From contig JBPOEY010000001.1 in NCBI GenBank assembly GCA_051251645.1, forward strand, positions 1,178,001 through 1,242,000: a stretch of 64,000 nucleotides of DNA, read 5' to 3'. Of the stretch, positions 8,931 to 18,321 are shown one piece after another. The notes under the pieces were generated by a model. That model ran no database searches and was not told the origin of the DNA. It saw only the letters and a list, made by a program, of their open reading frames with translations. A program made the translations under genes and the position numbers. The first letter of the stretch is position 1, and each line of letters opens with the position of its first letter. Source of the stretch: Litorimonas sp051251645. GTDB taxonomy: Bacteria; Pseudomonadota; Alphaproteobacteria; Caulobacterales; Maricaulaceae.

Positions 8931-9943
8931 TAGTGATAGCCCTCATCCGGATCGGTCTTCCCCCGGAACACATAATAAGCGTAGGCCGTATAGCCCAAAA
9001 TCAAGGGGAGGAGGACGACCGCACCAACAAACATGAATATCTGTGAGTTATAAGGCGTTGCTGCGTCCAGAATGGTCACGTCCGGCGGAATCAAGTCCGG
9101 GAAGATTGAAATGCCCAACCCGACAAAGCAGAGCGCAAACAGGACAAGCGATAGGATAAAAGGGCGATATTCATGGCGATGCGTCCGAAGCGAGCGAAAC
9201 ATCAAAATTGTTATAACGAGGACCGCGATCGGAATCGGTGCGCTAATCAACAACCCGGGCATTTCAAACCAGCGGTAGTAATAAACACTGTCGAGGAAAG
9301 GCGTCGCGAGACTCACCGCCGCGATGCAGACCATGGTTCCAAGGCCAAAGCCCCACGCCAGTTTTCGCGCCTGGTCTTGTACAGGCCCTTCGGTTTTCAT
9401 GATCAACCATGTCGCGCCGAGCAGCGCATAGCCAATCACAACGGCGGCGCCACAAAGTAGCGAGAACGGCGTGAGCCAGTCCCACCACCCGCCCGCATAG
9501 GCGCGGCCTGACACTTCGACGCCCTGCACGAGCGCGCCTAAGGCAATGCCTTGCGAGAATGCGGCAACGATTGACCCGCCAATGAAGGCCGCATCCCAAT
9601 ATTTAAGCCAGCGTGTCGTCCGCCAGCGATATTCAAACGCAACGCCCCGAAAGACGAGCGCCAGCAGCATCGCGATAATCGGAACATACAGCGCGGGCAT
9701 AATAATGGCGTATGCCATCGGGAAGGCGGCGAATAATCCACCGCCGCCCAGCACCAGCCATGTCTCATTCCCATCCCACACCGGCGCAACCGTGTTCATT
9801 AGGAGGTCGCGGTCCCGCTTTTCAGGATAAAAAGGATAGAGAATACTAAGCCCTAGATCGAACCCATCTAAAACCACATAGATGAAAACAGCGAGCGCGA
9901 GGAGGATAGCCCAGCTGTAGGCGAGCCACGGGACGATTTCCAT
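8930..9943 (-). CDS. cydB: Cytochrome bd-type (cyanide-insensitive) ubiquinol oxidase subunit II
   Basis: A 337-residue inner-membrane subunit that pairs with CydA. It has the family opening (YVVLDGFDLGLSILYPF), the MNTVAPVWDGNETWLVLGGGG block and about eight further helices, ending in FMFVGAVVLLPLILGYTAYAYYVF. DGFDLG and WDGNETWL are invariant in CydB/CioB. It follows cydA by 3 bp and overlaps the small third-subunit gene by one base. The complex reduces oxygen to water from quinol without pumping protons, usually at low oxygen or under respiratory inhibition. Confidence 0.96.
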   Translation of the reverse strand: MEIVPWLAYSWAILLALAVFIYVVLDGFDLGLSILYPFYPEKRDRDLLMNTVAPVWDGNETWLVLGGGGLFAAFPMAYAIIMPALYVPIIAMLLALVFRGVAFEYRWRTTRWLKYWDAAFIGGSIVAAFSQGIALGALVQGVEVSGRAYAGGWWDWLTPFSLLCGAAVVIGYALLGATWLIMKTEGPVQDQARKLAWGFGLGTMVCIAAVSLATPFLDSVYYYRWFEMPGLLISAPIPIAVLVITILMFRSLRTHRHEYRPFILSLVLFALCFVGLGISIFPDLIPPDVTILDAATPYNSQIFMFVGAVVLLPLILGYTAYAYYVFRGKTDPDEGYH

Positions 9944-9946
9944 GAT

Positions 9947-11374
9947 TTAGTCCTCTCCCTCTTCCTGCGCTTTAGTTTGTTGCGCAGGCGTTGTGCCTGA
10001 CGTGCGGATCGGACCGTCCGTTTCGGTCATGCCCTCCTCGCCTACTTTTGGTCCGGCTTTCATCAAGCGGAGCAGATAGAAAACGCCCGCGCCGAAGACG
10101 AAGAAATAGACAACGATAAAGGCGAGGAGTGAGGCCCCGACAGCGGGAGCCGCGAGCGGGCTGGCGCTTTCGCTCGTGCGCATTAACCCCCAAATCGTGT
10201 AGGGCTGTCGCCCGACTTCCGTCGTAATCCAGCCGGCCAGCACAGCCACGAGACCACTGGGCCCCATCAGGAGTGCGGCACGGTGCAGCCAGCGATTGGT
10301 GAAGAGCGTTCCGCGAAACCTCGCCCAGAGCGACCATAGACCGACAAACAACATCAGGAAACCGAGCCCAACCATGATTCGAAAAGACCAGAAAACGATG
10401 GCGACAGGCGGACGCTCATCCATCGGGATCGTGTCTAATCCATCCATCGGTGCGTTCAGATCATGTTTCAGGATCAGGGAACTCGCTTTGGGAATACCAA
10501 TGGCATAATCGAGGCGCTGTTCTTCCTCGTTTGGAAGACCGAACAGATAAAGCGGCGCGCCGTCAGGATGGCTCTCATAATGGCCTTCCATCGCCATCAC
10601 TTTCTGCGGTTGATATTCTAGCGTATTGAGGCCGTGCAGATCACCCAGCACGATCTGTATAGGCGCGACAATCGCTGCCATCCACATTGCCATTGAGAAC
10701 ATGGTCTTCACGCCCTCATGCTTGGCATCATTGCCGTGTTGTTTCAGCAAATGCCATGCACCGACCCCGCCAATGATAAAGGCGGTGGTGAGGTAGGCCG
10801 CCGTCAATGTGTGCGCGAGACGGTAAGGGAAGCTCGGGTTGAAGATGATCTCAAGCCAATTGACGGGCACGAACTGTCCGTTGGCGGCAATGGCGAAGCC
10901 TTGCGGTGTATGCATCCAGCTATTCACCGACAGGATCCATGTCGCCGACAGCGCCGTGCCAAAGGCCACCATGGCACACGCGAACATATGCAGCCCCGGC
11001 CCCACGCGCGACCGTCCAAACAACATGATACCCAAGAAACCCGCCTCTAAGAAGAAGGCTGTCAGAACTTCATACGCCATCAGCGGCCCAATCACGGGTC
11101 CAGCCCGATCAGAAAAGACCGACCAATTGGTCCCGAACTGATAGCTCATGGTGATACCGGACACGACGCCCATGGCGAAGGTGATGGCGAAAATCTTCAC
11201 CCAAAAGTTAAACAGGGTCAGATATTTCTCGTTTTTCGTTCGCAGATAGAGCGCATTCAGAACGGCGAGATAGCTCGCGAGACCAATTGTGAAAGCCGGG
11301 AAGATAAAATGAAACGCGATCGTGAAAGCGAACTGAATTCGCGCCAAAAGGATCGCATCAAGATTCTCAAACAT
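9947..11374 (-). CDS. cydA: Cytochrome bd-type (cyanide-insensitive) ubiquinol oxidase subunit I
   Basis: A 475-residue haem-bearing subunit. His22 in FTIAFHFIFPAFTIG corresponds to the high-spin haem ligand, and LAGWITTEVGRQPYTIWGLMRT is the GRQP block. The quinol-binding Q-loop region (EGHYESHPDGAPLYLFGLPN) is short, as in the cyanide-insensitive CIO branch rather than E. coli CydA. The C-terminus is a Glu/Thr-rich cytosolic tail. It is the first gene of cydA-cydB-small subunit. The 118 bp divergent gap to the DUF2177 gene should hold its promoter; I see no clear regulator site. Confidence 0.95.
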   Translation of the reverse strand: MFENLDAILLARIQFAFTIAFHFIFPAFTIGLASYLAVLNALYLRTKNEKYLTLFNFWVKIFAITFAMGVVSGITMSYQFGTNWSVFSDRAGPVIGPLMAYEVLTAFFLEAGFLGIMLFGRSRVGPGLHMFACAMVAFGTALSATWILSVNSWMHTPQGFAIAANGQFVPVNWLEIIFNPSFPYRLAHTLTAAYLTTAFIIGGVGAWHLLKQHGNDAKHEGVKTMFSMAMWMAAIVAPIQIVLGDLHGLNTLEYQPQKVMAMEGHYESHPDGAPLYLFGLPNEEEQRLDYAIGIPKASSLILKHDLNAPMDGLDTIPMDERPPVAIVFWSFRIMVGLGFLMLFVGLWSLWARFRGTLFTNRWLHRAALLMGPSGLVAVLAGWITTEVGRQPYTIWGLMRTSESASPLAAPAVGASLLAFIVVYFFVFGAGVFYLLRLMKAGPKVGEEGMTETDGPIRTSGTTPAQQTKAQEEGED

Positions 11375-11492
11375 GCTTTTGCTTACATGAATTACAGGCT
11401 AAGAGTCGCGACAATCTGGCCCAACTATGCATCAAAAATGCAAAGCTGGCTCCCGTTTCCATCGGAAAGCGGTCTAGTCCCGTAAGAACAAT

Positions 11493-11918
11493 ATGACCCA
11501 AACCATCCCGCTTTCCACTTGGCTGATCTGTTACGCCGCCACGCTCTTCGTTTTCCTTATCGTCGATTTGCTCTGGCTCGGTCTGGTCGCGAAAGACTTC
11601 TACGCCGGACAGCTCGGCAGTTTAATGGCCGAAAATGTTCGGTGGGGTGTCGCGATATGTTTTTACGCGCTCTATATTGTCGGCATCCTGATCTTCGCCA
11701 GCCACCACGGATTATCAGGCGGGAGTATCGGCAAGGCCGCGCTTTACGGCGCGATGTTCGGTTTTTTCTGCTACGCGACCTATGACCTGACAAACCTCGC
11801 GACTTTAGAAGGCTGGCCCGTCAAGATGGTCGTCGTGGACATTGTCTGGGGCACCGGGCTGACCGCCACCTGCGCCGCAGGTGGGGTCTGGATTACACGA
11901 CTTGTCACCGGAAGCTGA
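11493..11918 (+). CDS. DUF2177 family membrane protein
   Basis: A 141-residue inner-membrane protein with four helices. The pattern VDLLWLGLVAKDFYAGQLG early, GAMFGFFCYATYDLTNLATLEGWP in the middle and VVDIVWGTGLTATCAAGGV late is characteristic of DUF2177. Function is unknown. It is divergent from cydA and converges on the M16 peptidase gene with only 15 bp between. Confidence 0.88.
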   Translation: MTQTIPLSTWLICYAATLFVFLIVDLLWLGLVAKDFYAGQLGSLMAENVRWGVAICFYALYIVGILIFASHHGLSGGSIGKAALYGAMFGFFCYATYDLTNLATLEGWPVKMVVVDIVWGTGLTATCAAGGVWITRLVTGS

Positions 11919-11933
11919 TCATCGCGCGCGAGC

Positions 11934-14801
11934 TTACTCAATCGGCGCGCCGAAGATATCCAACTCAATCACGTCACCCTTCCCGGTCTCCGTCGCGAAA
12001 GTTTGCGTCGGTCCAAACTGCGTGTCCTTATCGCCAACCACGACATAGACAAACGCGTCTTCATTCAAATAGTCCCGCGCGATGCGTTGAAATTCATCCG
12101 CCGTCATCTCGACCAGCTGCGCTTGTTCTTCTTCGACATAGCGGTCTGACAATCCAAGACGGCTAATTTCAGATAGGGTGCCGAGTTTTGCGCCGAGACT
12201 TTCAAACGCCAACGCTGAGGCCTTGATGATCTTTTGCTGTGTCGTCTCGACCGCTGGCGCGTCCAGCGTGTCTGGATAGTTGCGCACCATGTCTCGGATC
12301 GTTTCGAGAGACCCTTGTGTTGCATTCGACCGAACACTTGTGCTGATGGTGAAAGGCCGTTCGACCGTATTGCGCGGCACGAAAGAGCCCGCGCCGTAAG
12401 TGTAGCCTTTTTCGATGCGTAAAATCTGCGCGAGATCGCCCGCAATGCCGCCGCCAAGCTTCTCATTGGCAAATTGAATTTTCTTAAAATCCGGATGACT
12501 CGAATCAGGCACAAGCGCGCCAATCCGCAAAACGGACTGCTTCGCCCCCGGAACATCAATGAAGACCACGCGGCCTGCATAATCCTGCGCCGGGACTGTA
12601 TACTCTGGACGCTTGCTCGCCGAGGGGCTTAACGCGGCCGCAAGACCAGAAACAGCCGCCTCCGCCGTATCCGGATCAATATCGCCAGCAATATGGAACC
12701 GCGCGGGCGCGCTGAGAACATCCCCATGCGCGCGCTTCAAATCATCCATCCTAAGCGCGGTGACACTCTCCGCATTTCCGCCGCCGGGACGCCCCATCGG
12801 ATGCGTATCGCCATAGATCAAACGGTCATAGGCCAATGCTGCGATCGCGCGTGCATTGCCTTCACGCCCTTTAATGGATGTCAATTGTGCCGACTTTACT
12901 CGCTCAAAGTCGGACTCTTGCCAACGCGGGTCGGTTAAGACTTCTTCGACCAGTGCCAACGTCTTTTCAAAATTTCGCGCCAAGCTGGTCGCCCGGACCG
13001 TCAAAGAGTCAGACCCCGCCGATACCGAAATGCCCGAACCGAGCAAGCCGACCGCTTGTTCCCATTCACCCGGCGTTTTGTTCGCCGTGCCTTGGTTCAT
13101 CAGGTCTGACAGTAAGGCCAACCGACCATTCTGTTCAGGCGTTTCTGTCCAACGTCCGCCGGGCAGCACCATCTCGAACTGAACAAGCGGAATTTCATTG
13201 GTCTCAATCCCGCGCAAGGTCACGCCATTGGCCAACTCTCGCGTCCAGATATCTGGCATTTCCAAGAGAGGCAGGGCGCTAAAGGGCGGCTCGGACCGAT
13301 CATGGGCGGTCTCAGTCTTTTCAAAGTCTGCGATGTCGCCCGCGCTGACCTCTTCGCTCGTCACTCCGGCTTTGACTTCTTCGATCCAGACGGTCGCGCG
13401 TTCCGCGCCGTCCACGGCCAACTCGGCTTGGCCTGTCGGCACAAAGCTGGTGATAATGCGCGGCTTATCTTTCACGTAGCGATTATAGACGTCACGAACC
13501 TGCTCGGCCGTGACCGCATCAATACCTGCGGCAGACTGGATCGCGTAAGCCGGGTCACCATAGAGCTCATTCGCGCGGGCCATGGCATTGGCCTTGCCCA
13601 ACGCCGTCGAGAATTGAGAGTAAAGTTGAGTTTCCTGCTCAGCCTTAATCCGCAACAGCGTGTCCGCATCAATGTCGTTGGCTTCGAACTGCGCCAATGC
13701 TGCGTCCACGGCGATCATGACATCATCCAAATCCACGCCCGGTTTCCCGCGCACCCAGATCGTAAATGTGCCCGCCAATTCGCCATCATTATTCCACGAT
13801 GAGACATTCGGCGCGAGTTTCGCCGTCTCAACGACTTCGACATAGAGCGGTGACGTTTTGCTGCCGCCGAGGAGCTCCCCGAGGACTGAGAGTGCATGCT
13901 TGTCCGCATCCGCGCTATCCACTGTTGGGAAAGTTAGACGAAGCTCAGGCAGCTTGGCGAAATTATCTTCGAAGAAGAGGTTCTTGGACGTCTCTAAGGT
14001 AACGGCTTGCGGCATGGGCGTCGGAATATCCCGCCCGCGTGGAATTTCACCGAACCAAAGTTCAACTTTTTTCTTCGTCTCTTCAATATCAATATCCCCG
14101 ACGATTGAGAGTGTCGCATTATTCGGCCCGTACCAATCATCATAGAATTCGCGTACGTCTTCAAGAGTAGCCGCTTGCAGATCGGGCAGAGACCCGATGG
14201 TCGTCCAATTATACGGATGATCCGCAGGGTAGAGCGCCGCGCGAATGACTTCATTGGTGTAGCCATAGGCCGCATTATCGACCCTCTGACGTTTCTCATT
14301 TTTCACAACTTGCTTTTCGCGCTCCAGCGCGTCCGTCGTCACCGTGTTGATCATATAGCCCAGGCGATCGCTATCGATCCAAAGGATCTTATCAAACGCA
14401 TCTTTTGGCACGACTTCGTAATAGATCGTGCCGTCGTTCCATGTCCCGCCGTTACGTTGTCCGCCCCATTTCGGGATTTGCCCCCGGTTCCAACCCCGCG
14501 GCACATTCTCACTATCGTTAAACGCCATATGTTCAAAGAAATGCGCGAACCCCGTCCGCCCCGGCTTCTCACGAGATGAGCCTGCATGAATAACCGTGCT
14601 AACCGCGACAATCGGATCCGACGCATCCCGTTGGAGGATGACTTGGAGACCATTGTCGAGCGTGAAGGATTCATAGTCGAGCGTGAAAGCGGATGTTTGG
14701 GTTGCGGCAGTATTGGTTGTGTCAGATGAGAGTCCAGCGTTTCCGCAGGCCAAAAGAAGCGTCGTAGCAGCGGATGTGATGAGAAGTGTGCGGAGGGTCA
14801 T
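11934..14801 (-). CDS. M16-family zinc metallopeptidase, lipoprotein
   Basis: A 955-residue secreted peptidase made of two tandem M16 units, the normal layout for pitrilysin-like 'PqqL/YmxG' proteins of about 900-950 residues. The first unit has the inverted zinc motif HxxEH in GFAHFFEHMAFNDSENVP and the downstream Glu region near residue 150. The second unit, starting near residue 520, is the inactive partner. The N-terminus ends in a lipobox (TTLLLACGN), so it should be a lipoprotein exposed to the periplasm. Likely degrades peptides. It stands alone, with groES divergent beyond the promoter region. Confidence 0.93.
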   Translation of the reverse strand: MTLRTLLITSAATTLLLACGNAGLSSDTTNTAATQTSAFTLDYESFTLDNGLQVILQRDASDPIVAVSTVIHAGSSREKPGRTGFAHFFEHMAFNDSENVPRGWNRGQIPKWGGQRNGGTWNDGTIYYEVVPKDAFDKILWIDSDRLGYMINTVTTDALEREKQVVKNEKRQRVDNAAYGYTNEVIRAALYPADHPYNWTTIGSLPDLQAATLEDVREFYDDWYGPNNATLSIVGDIDIEETKKKVELWFGEIPRGRDIPTPMPQAVTLETSKNLFFEDNFAKLPELRLTFPTVDSADADKHALSVLGELLGGSKTSPLYVEVVETAKLAPNVSSWNNDGELAGTFTIWVRGKPGVDLDDVMIAVDAALAQFEANDIDADTLLRIKAEQETQLYSQFSTALGKANAMARANELYGDPAYAIQSAAGIDAVTAEQVRDVYNRYVKDKPRIITSFVPTGQAELAVDGAERATVWIEEVKAGVTSEEVSAGDIADFEKTETAHDRSEPPFSALPLLEMPDIWTRELANGVTLRGIETNEIPLVQFEMVLPGGRWTETPEQNGRLALLSDLMNQGTANKTPGEWEQAVGLLGSGISVSAGSDSLTVRATSLARNFEKTLALVEEVLTDPRWQESDFERVKSAQLTSIKGREGNARAIAALAYDRLIYGDTHPMGRPGGGNAESVTALRMDDLKRAHGDVLSAPARFHIAGDIDPDTAEAAVSGLAAALSPSASKRPEYTVPAQDYAGRVVFIDVPGAKQSVLRIGALVPDSSHPDFKKIQFANEKLGGGIAGDLAQILRIEKGYTYGAGSFVPRNTVERPFTISTSVRSNATQGSLETIRDMVRNYPDTLDAPAVETTQQKIIKASALAFESLGAKLGTLSEISRLGLSDRYVEEEQAQLVEMTADEFQRIARDYLNEDAFVYVVVGDKDTQFGPTQTFATETGKGDVIELDIFGAPIE

Positions 14802-14911
14802 GAGCAGTCCTTGAAAGCGTTCTATATAACCCTAACTGTTGCGTGAGGTTTCGCAATATGGCGTGCGCGATGAAATACGAAATCTTTCCAAGATTTTATT
14901 AACGCCTCCTC

Positions 14912-14940
14912 TTGCGACTTTCCCCTCGTCTTCATACATG
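14912..14940 (+). promoter_or_regulatory. Putative groESL promoter
   Basis: TTGCGA and TACATG separated by 17 bp, placing the transcription start at about 14947, directly at the left edge of the CIRCE repeat. The CTTG preceding the -35 could also serve an RpoH-type promoter. Position relative to CIRCE is the main support. Confidence 0.65.
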
Positions 14941-14947
14941 CGCTGTG

Positions 14948-14974
14948 TTGGCACTCTCACTGTGGGAGTGCCAA
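14948..14974 (+). promoter_or_regulatory. CIRCE operator (HrcA binding site)
   Basis: A perfect 9 bp inverted repeat, TTGGCACTC and GAGTGCCAA, with the standard 9 bp spacer. It differs from consensus only at one symmetrical position (G/C for A/T). It lies 35 bp before groES and just past the promoter, so HrcA repression of groESL is expected. No hrcA gene is in the window. Confidence 0.95.
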
Positions 14975-15009
14975 GTCATATCACTCACCTCTAACGAGAG
15001 AGACAACGC

Positions 15010-15297
15010 ATGAAGTTTCGTCCCCTCCACGACCGCGTATTGGTCGAACGTGTCGCCGAAGACACAAAGACCGCTGGCGGCATTATCATTCCTGATTCAG
15101 CGACTGAAAAGCCTTCCGAAGGTATGGTCATTTCCGTTGGTCCCGGCATCCGCAAGGAAGACGGTACAATTGCTAAACTTGATGTCAAAAAGGGCGACCG
15201 CGTCCTGTTTGGCAAATGGGGCGGCACGGAAGTCAAGATCGACGGCAAAGAGCTGCTGATCATGAAAGAATCCGACATCATGGGGATCGTGGGCTAA
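15010..15297 (+). CDS. groES: Co-chaperonin GroES
   Basis: The 95-residue lid subunit of the chaperonin. It starts MKFRPLHDRVLVERV and has the mobile loop around AEDTKTAGGIIIPDSATEKP, whose Gly-Gly-Ile-Ile-Ile contacts GroEL. It ends with ELLIMKESDIMGIVG. The length is normal. It is 51 bp upstream of groEL in the standard operon under CIRCE control. Confidence 0.98.
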   Translation: MKFRPLHDRVLVERVAEDTKTAGGIIIPDSATEKPSEGMVISVGPGIRKEDGTIAKLDVKKGDRVLFGKWGGTEVKIDGKELLIMKESDIMGIVG

Positions 15298-15348
15298 ACT
15301 AGCCGCGACCACCCTCACCTAAAATTCAATTCTACTGGAGTAACCATT

Positions 15349-16995
15349 ATGGCTGCTAAAGAAGTTAAATTCGGCTCGGACGCTCGCGACCGTATGCTCG
15401 AAGGCGTCGATATCCTCGCCAATGCCGTAAAAACAACACTCGGCCCTAAAGGGCGTAACGTTGTCATCGAAAAATCATTCGGCGCGCCGCGTTCGACCAA
15501 AGACGGCGTGTCCGTTGCTAAAGAAATCGAACTCGAAGATCGCTACCAGAACCTCGGCGCACAAATGCTCCGTGAAGTGGCCAGCAAGACCAACGACAAA
15601 GCCGGCGACGGCACAACGACTGCGACTGTTCTGGCTCAAGCCATCGTCCGTGAAGGCCTGAAGCGCGTTGCCGCGGGCATGAACCCGATGGACCTGAAAC
15701 GCGGCATCGACAAAGCGGCGAAAGAAATCGCTGACGATCTGCTCGCCAAAGCTAAGAAAATTTCCAAATCAGAGGAAATTGCTCAGGTCGGCACAATCTC
15801 TGCCAACGGCGAAGCGTCAATCGGTCAAATGATTGCCGAAGCCATGGGCAAAGTCGGCAATGAAGGCGTTATCACCGTTGAAGAAGGCAAAACGGCCGAA
15901 ACTGAGCTGGACGTCGTTGAAGGCATGCAGTTCGACCGCGGTTATCTGTCGCCTTACTTCATCACGGATCCGGAAAAAATGCGCGTCGAACTCGACGATC
16001 CGTATATCCTGCTCAACGAAGGCAAATTGTCCTCACTGCAAGCGATGTTGCCGATCCTCGAAGCTGTTGTGCAAACGGGCAAGCCACTTCTCATCATTGC
16101 AGAAGACATTGAAGGCGAGGCGCTCGCGACTCTCGTGGTCAACAAGCTCCGCGGCGGCCTGAAAATCGCGGCTGTCAAAGCACCTGGCTTCGGCGATCGC
16201 CGGAAAGCCATGTTGCAAGACATCGCCATCCTGACAGGCGGCACGGTCATTTCAGAAGACCTCGGCATCAAGCTCGAAAACGTTGTTCTGAAAGATCTCG
16301 GCACAGCCAAACACGTCCACATCACCAAAGATGACACCGTTATCGTTGATGGCGCGGGCAAAAAGGGCGAAATCAAAGCCCGCGTCGAGCAAATCCGCAA
16401 GCAATCTGAGGACACATCGTCCGATTATGACCGAGAAAAGCTGCAAGAACGTCTGGCGAAACTCGCCGGCGGTGTAGCTGTGATCAAAGTCGGCGGCTCG
16501 ACCGAAGTTGAAGTCAAAGAACGCAAAGACCGTGTCGATGACGCGCTGAACGCCACGCGCGCAGCCGTCGAAGAAGGCATTGTCCCCGGCGGCGGCACAG
16601 CGTTGCTCCGGGCGTCACGCTTCATCAACGTCAAAGGCGCCAATGATGACGAGCAATCGGGCATCGAAATCGTCAAAGCGGCCCTCGCTTATCCTGCGCG
16701 TCAAATCGCGGATAATGCCGGTGTCGAAGGCGCGGTTGTCGTCGGCAACATCATCGCGGCGAACAAAGCCAGCTATGGCTATGATGCGCAGAATGATGAG
16801 TATGTCGACATGATCAAAGCCGGCATCATTGATCCGGTCAAAGTTGTCCGCACAGCTCTCCTCGATGCGGCCTCTGTCGCCGGGATCATTCTGACCACAG
16901 AAGTCGCAATCGTCGAAGCGCCGAAAAAAGACGGCGGCGGCGGTGGCGGCATGCCGGACATGGGCGGTATGGGTGGAATGGGCGGCATGATGTAG
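15349..16995 (+). CDS. groEL: Chaperonin GroEL
   Basis: The 548-residue 60 kDa chaperonin. Visible hallmarks are TLGPKGRNVVIEKSFG and the ATP-binding GDGTTTATVLA with catalytic Asp in the equatorial domain. The tail is GGGGGGMPDMGGMGGMGGMM, the Gly-Gly-Met repeat typical of GroEL. A TGGAG Shine-Dalgarno precedes the ATG. Three successive hairpins follow the stop, the last a T-tailed terminator. Only one groEL is seen here. Confidence 0.98.
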   Translation: MAAKEVKFGSDARDRMLEGVDILANAVKTTLGPKGRNVVIEKSFGAPRSTKDGVSVAKEIELEDRYQNLGAQMLREVASKTNDKAGDGTTTATVLAQAIVREGLKRVAAGMNPMDLKRGIDKAAKEIADDLLAKAKKISKSEEIAQVGTISANGEASIGQMIAEAMGKVGNEGVITVEEGKTAETELDVVEGMQFDRGYLSPYFITDPEKMRVELDDPYILLNEGKLSSLQAMLPILEAVVQTGKPLLIIAEDIEGEALATLVVNKLRGGLKIAAVKAPGFGDRRKAMLQDIAILTGGTVISEDLGIKLENVVLKDLGTAKHVHITKDDTVIVDGAGKKGEIKARVEQIRKQSEDTSSDYDREKLQERLAKLAGGVAVIKVGGSTEVEVKERKDRVDDALNATRAAVEEGIVPGGGTALLRASRFINVKGANDDEQSGIEIVKAALAYPARQIADNAGVEGAVVVGNIIAANKASYGYDAQNDEYVDMIKAGIIDPVKVVRTALLDAASVAGIILTTEVAIVEAPKKDGGGGGGMPDMGGMGGMGGMM

Positions 16996-17002
16996 TTTGT
17001 GA

Positions 17003-17025
17003 GAATTGGTCCGGGGGACCAATTC
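17003..17025 (+). repeat. Perfect 10 bp hairpin after groEL
   Basis: GAATTGGTCC, loop GGG, GGACCAATTC, beginning seven bases after the groEL stop. No T-run follows, so it is not a classical terminator; it may protect the mRNA 3' end. Confidence 0.75.
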
Positions 17026-17041
17026 GCCAAACTACTGCGAA

Positions 17042-17061
17042 GGCGAGGCTCTAGCCTCGCC
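17042..17061 (+). repeat. Second hairpin after groEL
   Basis: GGCGAGGCT and AGCCTCGCC arms around a CT centre, 16 bp after the first hairpin. No T-run follows. Confidence 0.7.
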
Positions 17062-17110
17062 GCAGCGGCTCCAATCCATCGTGTGAAACACCACGACGCA
17101 AAAACAATAA

Positions 17111-17138
17111 AGGCCGCTCCTCATGGGGCGGCCTTTTT
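17111..17138 (+). terminator. Rho-independent terminator of groESL
   Basis: A 9 bp stem, GGCCGCTCC with GGGGCGGCC (one G-U pair), loop TCAT, then TTTTT. Third in the series of hairpins after groEL. Confidence 0.92.
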
Positions 17139-17294
17139 CTATGGTCGCCCCTCAATACCCCCGCCGAACCCCTCAGACGCCGCGCGCCGTTAACGCTTGA
17201 TTAAACATAATGCCGATCGTCCAGACCTGCCGCACCCCGCTTGGCGCGCGGCTTGCACAGTGACCCCCAACACGTCCAAACGAAACGGCTTACC

Positions 17295-18161
17295 ATGCGC
17301 ATTCTTTTAACAAGCACCGCCGCCATCGCCCTCTCCGGCTGTTCCATGTTGGGCTTCGGCTCCGGCGGATATTCCCACGGCCCGTCTTACGGACACGCGC
17401 CGGCCCCGGTCCAAAGCAAATGTAATCCCTATGCCGGCCTGAATGGCAACGCAGCCTGCACACGCTCCAGTATCTGGAACGTGGAAGGCGCGATCGGACA
17501 AGAATTCATGGTCGGCGGTGATTTCACGACACCTGAAGATGTGACAGCGGTCCCCGGACTCACGCCCAACGCCGTGTCCATGAAAGACGCCTATAACGCC
17601 GCCACACGCTATGAACTTGGCGCGTCCTATGCGGCGAACCCAAACCGCAAAATCACGGCGATGGCATCATATTCCAAAGCGTCCGGTAATGATGTCGCGC
17701 TCGGCACACTCGCTGGGCCACCGGCCAACACACTGCGCGGCACGGCCAGCGATTACGAAGCCTTCGGCCTCGAAGCCGGCATCCGCCAATATTTCCGTCC
17801 CCGTAGCGCCCCGCTTGTGCGCAGCCTCCGCCCCTATGTCGAAGGTCGCCTCGGCGCCGCAAAAATCGAAGATATCACCATTGAAAACCTCCGGGACAAT
17901 ATTGGCGTCGTCAATGGCGGCACGGCCAATATGTATCAGGGCGGATGGATTCCAACCGCCGCCGGCCTCATCGGTGTCGAAGCCCCCGTGTTCCAACGCG
18001 CCACTTTGGCCTTAGAGACGGGCCTGCGGTATCGCGGCTCTCTGGACGCTGACACAACAGATTTCGGCCCCGGTGGCGGCGTCAGCATCCTGTCCGGCAT
18101 CAATAACGGTAGCTCAAACCTCACCGTCCCCGTCATGCTCCGCGGACGTTACCGCTTTTAG
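17295..18161 (+). CDS. Outer-membrane-type lipoprotein with beta-barrel-like C-terminus
   Basis: A 288-residue exported protein. I chose the ATG at 17295 because it gives a clean lipoprotein signal (MRILLTSTAAIALSGC); the frame extends upstream to 17241 with an unlikely leader. After a Gly/Ser/Tyr-rich linker come alternating aromatic/hydrophobic strands (YELGASYAANPN, FGLEAGIRQYF, LRPYVEGRLGAA, ALETGLRYRG). It ends in MLRGRYRF, and a terminal Phe is the usual barrel-assembly signal. A combined lipobox and barrel is unusual. Family not recognised. It has its own terminator. Confidence 0.7.
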   Translation: MRILLTSTAAIALSGCSMLGFGSGGYSHGPSYGHAPAPVQSKCNPYAGLNGNAACTRSSIWNVEGAIGQEFMVGGDFTTPEDVTAVPGLTPNAVSMKDAYNAATRYELGASYAANPNRKITAMASYSKASGNDVALGTLAGPPANTLRGTASDYEAFGLEAGIRQYFRPRSAPLVRSLRPYVEGRLGAAKIEDITIENLRDNIGVVNGGTANMYQGGWIPTAAGLIGVEAPVFQRATLALETGLRYRGSLDADTTDFGPGGGVSILSGINNGSSNLTVPVMLRGRYRF

Positions 18162-18203
18162 ACATCCCTGATCTCCCAGCTTTCGAGCTGGCGCGATGCT
18201 GAA

Positions 18204-18237
18204 ACCCGCTGTGCCCAAAAGGCGCGGCGGGTTTTTT
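18204..18237 (+). terminator. Rho-independent terminator
   Basis: ACCCGC and GCGGGT arms with a further paired inner section (TGTGCC/GGCGCG, G-U pairs allowed), followed by TTTTTT. It serves the lipoprotein gene ending at 18161. Confidence 0.85.
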
Positions 18238-18321
18238 CGTGGGGGCAGTCTGATCAAAATAATGCTCCTCTGCGTTCAAAACAGTTTTTGCAAATTTAGA
18301 TAAATTATATATTCTTCAAAG

